A stretch of 64,000 nucleotides of DNA from Yersinia alsatica (GTDB taxonomy: Bacteria > Pseudomonadota > Gammaproteobacteria > Enterobacterales > Enterobacteriaceae): NCBI RefSeq assembly GCF_902170305.1, contig NZ_CABHWW010000028.1:299072-363071 (forward strand), given 5' to 3'. Within the stretch, counting starts at the first letter, position 1; each line of letters begins with the position of its first letter. Shown here piece by piece: positions 59,202-64,000 of this stretch. The position numbers and the translations under genes are program-made. The notes beneath the pieces are model-generated. The model did not search any database and was not told the origin of the DNA. It was given only the letters and a program-made list of their open reading frames with translations.

Positions 59202-60152
59202 ATGGAATTTAAAGACTATTATGCTGTGATGGGAGTGGAGCCAACCGCCTCCCTTAAAGAGATTAAAACCGCCTATCGCAGGCTGGCGCGTAAATACCAC
59301 CCCGATGTTAGCTCTGAAGCTGACGCTGAAAGTAAGTTTAAGGAAGTTGCCGAAGCTTACGAAGTCTTAAAAGATGCTGAACGGCGCGCTGAATACGATG
59401 AACTCAGATTGCACCGTAATGACCCTCACTTTGGTCAACGACAAGCAGCCTACAATACTGGCGGCCAACAGTGGCATAGCAGTACTGGGGGCGGCGCTCA
59501 TGATTTTTCTGACTTCTTTGAATCTTTCTTTGGCAACCGTGGCGCGGCAGCTGGGCACACTTCTCATCGTGCTTCTCAGGGAATTCGCGGCCAGGATCTT
59601 GAGATGGAGTTGCCGATCTTTTTAGAAGAAACATTAGCTGAACAAACGCGTTCGATCTCTTACAAGATTCCGACCATTGATGCGTCGGGCCGAGCGGGTG
59701 GCGAAACGGCCAAAACACTGAAGGTAAAAATTCCTGCGGGTGTGGGCGATGGTGAACGTATCCGCCTTAAAGGTCAGGGAGCTCCGGGTTTTGCAGGTGG
59801 GGCCAATGGCGATTTATTCCTAATTATTCGCATCGCACCACATCCATTGTTTGATGTTGATGGCCAAAATTTACAAATAGTGGTGCCGTTAGCCCCGTGG
59901 GAAGCCGCCTTGGGAGCGAGTGTCGAGATGCCGACATTGACGGGGAAAATCACGCTAACTATCCCGGCAGGCAGCCAAAGTGGTCAGCGGTTGCGCATTA
60001 AAGGCAAAGGTCTGGTCAGCAAAAAAGGAACTGGCGATCTGTATGCGGTCCTTAAAGTGGTGATGCCACCGAAACCAGACGAGAAAACGCGGGTACTTTG
60101 GCAACAGTTGTCAGAGCAAGCGGCATTTAATCCTCGGACTGGATGGGAGTAA
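59202..60152 (+). CDS. cbpA: Curved DNA-binding protein CbpA (DnaJ-like)
   Basis: 316 residues. J domain at 1-70 with HPD at 33-35, then a Gly/Phe/Ser linker (about 80-125) and two DnaJ C-terminal beta domains; no Cys-rich zinc region, which separates CbpA from DnaJ. Co-chaperone of DnaK and nucleoid-associated protein in stationary phase. Six bases before cbpM. Confidence 0.96.
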   Translation: MEFKDYYAVMGVEPTASLKEIKTAYRRLARKYHPDVSSEADAESKFKEVAEAYEVLKDAERRAEYDELRLHRNDPHFGQRQAAYNTGGQQWHSSTGGGAHDFSDFFESFFGNRGAAAGHTSHRASQGIRGQDLEMELPIFLEETLAEQTRSISYKIPTIDASGRAGGETAKTLKVKIPAGVGDGERIRLKGQGAPGFAGGANGDLFLIIRIAPHPLFDVDGQNLQIVVPLAPWEAALGASVEMPTLTGKITLTIPAGSQSGQRLRIKGKGLVSKKGTGDLYAVLKVVMPPKPDEKTRVLWQQLSEQAAFNPRTGWE

Positions 60153-60158
60153 CAGATT

Positions 60159-60464
60159 ATGGCTGAAATAGAAATCACCTACACCGTGACTGAATTATGC
60201 CAGTCAACGGGGATGATGCAGGATGAGCTGGTCGAGGTGGTTGGACTCGGCGTGATTGTGCCGTTAGAGCCCACAGATACAGTTTGGATTTTTGACGCGG
60301 ATGCATTGAGCTGCCTGAAACGCGCGCAACGCCTGCAAAATGAGTTGGATCTGGATTGGTCTGGTGTAGCTATGACCTTGACGCTGCTTGAGCGCATTGA
60401 GCAGCTTAAGAAAGAAAACGATCAACTGCGCAGGCAGCTTGATCGTTTTGTGCAGACATCTTAA
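60159..60464 (+). CDS. cbpM: CbpA modulator CbpM
   Basis: 101 residues of the MerR-like CbpM family: a start ITYTVTELCQSTGMMQDELVEVV, central LDWSGVAMTLTLLERIEQL and a C-terminal coiled coil (KKENDQLRRQLDRF). CbpM binds the CbpA J domain and inhibits it. Coupled to cbpA. Confidence 0.95.
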   Translation: MAEIEITYTVTELCQSTGMMQDELVEVVGLGVIVPLEPTDTVWIFDADALSCLKRAQRLQNELDLDWSGVAMTLTLLERIEQLKKENDQLRRQLDRFVQTS

Positions 60465-60513
60465 TGCCCATCACTCGGGTTGGTGCTCATGGCAGCCCAA
60501 CCCGAGACCGCAT

Positions 60514-61476
60514 TTATCCGATAGCGAGTACAGAGCGAATATCACTGTTTTTATTCAGATTCCAAACTTCACTGACCTCTTTCAGCCGATGAAGCTGGGT
60601 TTCAATACTGAGCTTTTGTTGTGCTGCAAGACTGAAGATATCACTGACAATACGTTTTAATTCAGGAATCGGTGGGAAATTCCCGGTTCCGCTGCCCAAA
60701 ATTTGTAGATTCGCGCTGCGCAAAACGGCGGAGGGCAGTTGCAGAGTTGGAGAAGCCATCGAGCCGACATTCACCAAGCGGATACCTCTTTCATTGGCAT
60801 GAGCGGTTAGATCATAGCGGGTCAGTGCGGCGAAAAGCGCCTCGGTCGCTGGCCCCCAAATATAATCGACAATCACGTCATAACCGGTTGAACCTGCTGC
60901 TTGTGTAAATGCGTCGGTTAGCTCGGAACCTTGCAGTGTCAAATCCACCGTGGCATCCGCCCCTAATGTCGCTAACACCGCCTGACGTCTGCCGGCGGCC
61001 ACCACCCGACCGGCTCCTAAATGACGTGCCGCAGCAATGGCTAACTTACCTGAAGTGCCGGTAGCGCCAAGGATAAGCACCGTTTCACCTGGCTGGATTT
61101 TGGCTCGCCAGGCAAGTGGCAACCACGCGGCTAATGCCGGATTAATTAATGCTGCGGCAGTGGCATCATCAACCTCGGACGGCACTGGAACATACCAGGA
61201 TGCAGCAGCTCGCTCAGCCATGGCGCCAAATGGCTGGCGGAAAGAGGCAAAATAAACTCGCGAGCCATCCGACAGTGACCCGATGCCATCAGTGCCAGGA
61301 ATGATAGGCAGTGTTTTCGGGCTTGAGTAATGTGTGCCTTTCACAATGGCGCGATCCAGTTGTTTGATACCCGCCACCGCAACATTAATGACTGTTTCAC
61401 CGGGCAAGGGCGTCGGCTCAGAAAACTGCCCAAAAACAGGGGATTCACCTAGCGTCTTAACTATTGCAGCCTTCAT
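60514..61476 (-). CDS. MDR-family NAD(P)H oxidoreductase (quinone reductase-like)
   Basis: 320 residues from MKAAIVKTLGESP. GroES-like N-terminal domain with no zinc-binding Cys, then a Rossmann domain with LILGATGTSGKLAIAAARHLGAG (key part GATGTSG near 150). Lack of catalytic zinc points to a quinone reductase/enoyl reductase type and not alcohol dehydrogenase. Same strand as the SDR gene upstream (107 bases), near an HxlR regulator. Confidence 0.85.
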   Translation of the reverse strand: MKAAIVKTLGESPVFGQFSEPTPLPGETVINVAVAGIKQLDRAIVKGTHYSSPKTLPIIPGTDGIGSLSDGSRVYFASFRQPFGAMAERAAASWYVPVPSEVDDATAAALINPALAAWLPLAWRAKIQPGETVLILGATGTSGKLAIAAARHLGAGRVVAAGRRQAVLATLGADATVDLTLQGSELTDAFTQAAGSTGYDVIVDYIWGPATEALFAALTRYDLTAHANERGIRLVNVGSMASPTLQLPSAVLRSANLQILGSGTGNFPPIPELKRIVSDIFSLAAQQKLSIETQLHRLKEVSEVWNLNKNSDIRSVLAIG

Positions 61477-61586
61477 CATCTCGCCTCATGGTTGTGTGCC
61501 AGTTAGAAATATCCCTCAATCTGCACCTAATTTATTCTTAAGACAATATGTTCAGTAAGTGACTAATTTGCTGCCAATAATACTCC

Positions 61587-62336
61587 TTAAAGGCTGGAGA
61601 CTCCGCCATCGACCCGCAATTCAGTGCCAACAACAAAACTGGATTCATCTGAGGCCAGAAAAACGGCGGCATGGGCCAGTTCTGCCGGTGTTCCCATCCT
61701 CTTGATAGGTACCAGTTGACGAATTTGCTCTGTCAATTTCTGTTGTTCGCTCCCCGATAAACCCAGTTTTTGCAGCGCAGGAGTTTGTGTCGGCCCCGGA
61801 CTTAGTCCATTCACCCGAATGCCTCTTTCAGCCCATTCTCCCGATAACGTTCGTGCAAGCGACAGCAACCCCGCCTTACTGGCGGCATAAACACTGCTTT
61901 GAGGTAAGCCAATATGCACACTGGCCGAACCGCAAAGAATCACCGAGGCAGGGTTAGCCAGCAGAGGTAACAGTGACTGCAAGAGGAAAAAAGGCCCTTT
62001 TAGGTTGGTGGAGAGCACGCGATCAAAACTCGATTCATCCCACTCATCTATCGGATGGTGAGTGACATCTCCAGCATTGATATAAACGATATCCAGACGT
62101 GGCCAGCTTTGGGTCAGTTTGGCGGCCAACAGAGATTGGTCGGCAATATTGCTGGCATCACTTTTCAGCAGCAACACCTTATTTCCCAGCTCCGCTTGTA
62201 CAGCGTGCAAAGCGGCAGAACTTCTACCGGTAATAGCGACAGTCGCACCTTCGGCAAGGAACTGGCGGGCGGTTTCTAGCCCAATCCCACTGGTTCCCCC
62301 GGTAATTAATGCATATTTATCTGTTAAGCGATTCAT
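61587..62336 (-). CDS. SDR-family oxidoreductase
   Basis: 249 residues. NAD(P) motif TGGTSGIGLETA at about 14-25, INAG (YINAGDV) near 88, catalytic Ser in LCGSASVHIGLP, and Y-x-x-x-K in VYAASKAGLL. Classical SDR, substrate unknown. Divergent from the HxlR gene, so probably its target together with the MDR gene. Confidence 0.88.
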   Translation of the reverse strand: MNRLTDKYALITGGTSGIGLETARQFLAEGATVAITGRSSAALHAVQAELGNKVLLLKSDASNIADQSLLAAKLTQSWPRLDIVYINAGDVTHHPIDEWDESSFDRVLSTNLKGPFFLLQSLLPLLANPASVILCGSASVHIGLPQSSVYAASKAGLLSLARTLSGEWAERGIRVNGLSPGPTQTPALQKLGLSGSEQQKLTEQIRQLVPIKRMGTPAELAHAAVFLASDESSFVVGTELRVDGGVSSL

Positions 62337-62382
62337 TATTGCTCTTCCATTGATAGCGGCGGAAGACCATTTTTAATACAAA

Positions 62383-62417
62383 AGTATCTAAAGTATAGTA
62401 GGTACCAATTTGATACT
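62383..62417. promoter_or_regulatory. Candidate HxlR operator
   Basis: AGTATC (62383-62388) and GATACT (62412-62417) flank AAAGTATAGTAGGTACC in the 101-base SDR/hxlR gap. GTA...TAC dyads of this kind are typical HxlR/YodB targets. Confidence 0.5.
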
Positions 62418-62437
62418 AATGATGCAATAGGAAAGCA

Positions 62438-62827
62438 ATGACTGTCTATAAGCCCCTTAGCCTTAAAAATAAATCGCTACCTACCGCTGATGACGCCATA
62501 ACAGACGAGAAATGTCCGATGGTGCAATTTGTTGAGCTTATTGCCGGCAAGTGGGCCATTCCAATTCTCTATCGTTTGATTGTGACTGCTGCACCAATCC
62601 GATTCGGTGAATTACAACGCGCGATTGCCCCCATCACTCAAAAAGAACTTACTCGGCAGTTGCGTGCTTTTGAGCAACGAGGTTTGGTTTACCGTAAGGT
62701 TTATGCCGAAGTTCCGCCGCGTGTTGAATATGAAATTACTGCATTGGGTAAAACATTACAGCCAACATTAGATTCACTGGCGCAATGGATGAGAGTTCAC
62801 CATAAAGATCTTAGTAAACGTCTGTAA
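62438..62827 (+). CDS. HxlR-family regulator
   Basis: 129 residues. Winged-helix with the family pattern CPMVQFVELIAGKWAIPILYRL at about 27-48 and ITQKELTRQLRAFEQRGLVYRKV. The conserved Cys before the DNA-binding domain (C27 region) is the redox or electrophile sensor in YodB-type members. It probably regulates the divergent SDR and MDR genes. Confidence 0.9.
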   Translation: MTVYKPLSLKNKSLPTADDAITDEKCPMVQFVELIAGKWAIPILYRLIVTAAPIRFGELQRAIAPITQKELTRQLRAFEQRGLVYRKVYAEVPPRVEYEITALGKTLQPTLDSLAQWMRVHHKDLSKRL

Positions 62828-62973
62828 TACCAATTACCGTAACTTAAGGAAAAGGCTGATTTTTTACTACTAGCTCATTTGCAGTCGCGTAATACAACTT
62901 ACATGTACTACATTTAATAGGCTGCTCATTAGTATGCAGTATCAAATGATGATAATAGTTTTAAGGAGAGTGT

Positions 62974-63729
62974 ATGAGTAAGATAACGGGTTGCTGTTCG
63001 GAAGAGAACCATCCTAATAGCCGACGGAACGTGCTTAAAGCTGCTCTTGGCATCACTGCTGCAGGGGTAATGGGCGGGATTGGATTGGGATTGCCTCAAA
63101 TATCCTATGCAGCGGCCCTGACGCAAGCAGAGAGGGATAAATTAACACCAGATCAAATCATTGAAGGAATGAAGCAGGGTAACAAGCGGTTCATTTCTGG
63201 AAAAATGCAGCAACATGATTATCTTGCTCAAAAGAGAAGTAGCGCCGACGGTCAATTTCCTGCGGCAGTTATTCTCAGCTGTATTGATTCCCGTGCGCCA
63301 GCCGAAATTGTACTGGATACCGGGATAGGTGAAACATTCAATGCCAGGATTGCCGGTAATATCTCGAATGAAGATTTATTAGGTAGCTTGGAATTTGCGT
63401 GTGCAGCGGCAGGGGCAAAAGTTATCTTGGTCATGGGGCATACCGCCTGTGGTGCGATAAAAGGTGCCATTGATAACGTGGAGCTTGGCAATTTGACTGG
63501 CCTTCTCAATAAAATTAAACCAGCAATTGAGACGACGCAATTTGATGGTGAAAAAAGCAGTAAAAATGAACGTTATGTCGATGCCGTAGCAAAAAATAAT
63601 GTGAAGCACACTATTGATGAGATACGTAAAAATAGTGAGATAATTAATAAATTAGAGAAAGAAGGGAAAATAAAAATAGTCGGTAGCATGTACAACTTAA
63701 ATGGCGGTGTAGTCGAGTTCCTCATGTAA
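62974..63729 (+). CDS. Beta-carbonic anhydrase with Tat signal peptide
   Basis: 251 residues. The N-terminus has a twin-arginine motif (SRRNVLK at 16-22) and a hydrophobic stretch ending near ISYAAA (46-48), so export to the periplasm is predicted. Zinc ligands C103 and D105-R107 (SCIDSRAPA), H156 and C159 (GHTACG) are all present. Hydrates CO2. RBS AAGGAG. No partner gene nearby. Confidence 0.9.
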   Translation: MSKITGCCSEENHPNSRRNVLKAALGITAAGVMGGIGLGLPQISYAAALTQAERDKLTPDQIIEGMKQGNKRFISGKMQQHDYLAQKRSSADGQFPAAVILSCIDSRAPAEIVLDTGIGETFNARIAGNISNEDLLGSLEFACAAAGAKVILVMGHTACGAIKGAIDNVELGNLTGLLNKIKPAIETTQFDGEKSSKNERYVDAVAKNNVKHTIDEIRKNSEIINKLEKEGKIKIVGSMYNLNGGVVEFLM

Positions 63730-63744
63730 TTACTCAGCTTTTTT

Positions 63745-63776
63745 CTATTCCTCTTGAGTTTTCTCAAGGGGAATAG
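63745..63776. terminator. Hairpin after the carbonic anhydrase gene
   Basis: CTATTCCTCTTGAG, loop TTTT, CTCAAGGGGAATAG: a 14-bp stem with one T-G pair, 16 bases after the stop. No U-tract follows. Confidence 0.6.
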
Positions 63777-63997
63777 CTAGCGCAGATTCGCTTGGTAACA
63801 TTAATTTATTTATCCTATTCTCTTTTTTAGTGACATATCTCCCTTGGTCGTAATTAAATTTTATGGTTATATGATTAAAGCAAAGCTTAGGTGACAAGAT
63901 AACAATGTATATAGCGTCATTTAGTATTAATGTCGGATATATGAACTATATAATTAAATAAATTCACATTATATGTTTCGATAAAAGGAATATGTAA

Positions 63998-64000
63998 ATG
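63998..64000 (+). other. Possible start codon at the window edge
   Basis: The last ATG has AAAGGAA seven bases upstream (63984-63990), so a gene may begin here and continue outside. The stretch 63777-63997 is A+T rich with nothing else recognised. Confidence 0.25.

Noticed and set aside
62930..62973. Possible Fur box (ATGATGATAATAG) before the carbonic anhydrase gene
   Set aside because: Only a partial match to the 19-bp consensus, in A+T-rich DNA, with no iron-related function nearby.

Overview
The window reads as a chromosomal segment of an enterobacterium, most likely a Yersinia. The basis is the order of conserved genes (speA, loiP, tktA, epd-pgk-fbaA, mscS, argO, yggE, argP, rpiA, serA, fau, 6S RNA, zapA, ygfB-pepP-ubiH-ubiI, gcvTHP, ygfF, trhA, ygfZ, sdhE-cptA, fldB, xerD-dsbC-recJ-prfB-lysS), the many ERIC-type palindromic repeats, and a YopH-like tyrosine phosphatase. 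Species cannot be fixed from the sequence alone.

Layout. 1-10 kb: arginine decarboxylase, an orphan Rieske protein, the LoiP protease and central carbon metabolism (transketolase, erythrose-4-P dehydrogenase, phosphoglycerate kinase, aldolase). 10-11 kb: an A+T-leaning insertion carrying a tyrosine phosphatase related to the type III effectors YopH and SptP. 11-25 kb: MscS, arginine export and its regulator family, RpiA, SerA, 6S RNA, ZapA and the ubiquinone hydroxylases UbiH/UbiI. 24-29 kb: the glycine cleavage operon, with an unusual structured spacer between gcvH and gcvP. 29-37 kb: YgfF, an HD-domain protein, TrhA, YgfZ, SdhE-CptA and a creBCD two-component locus joined to cptA. 37-44 kb: FldB, XerD-DsbC-RecJ-RF2-LysRS (RF2 with its programmed +1 frameshift) and tRNA-Gly(CCC).

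44.0-47.15 kb is a 3.1-kb islet integrated at the 3' end of tRNA-Gly, bounded by 19-bp direct repeats. It holds a tyrosine recombinase truncated before its HxxR/Y catalytic motifs, followed by two translationally overlapping cargo genes: a small membrane-anchored coiled-coil protein and a DUF4238-like protein. This is the best candidate here for an undescribed system.

47-64 kb is accessory and mostly regulator/target pairs: DHA2 efflux pump with a LysR regulator; YibIH-type membrane fusion module; PAS-GGDEF cyclase; Lrp/AsnC regulator with a DUF2000 protein; GH31 glycosidase plus ACS-family transporter with a divergent LacI regulator and a perfect CRP core; CbpA-CbpM; an MDR and an SDR oxidoreductase with an HxlR regulator; and a Tat-exported beta-carbonic anhydrase. 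At least six ERIC elements or derivatives lie between genes, one next to 6S RNA and one overlapping the ubiH stop codon.
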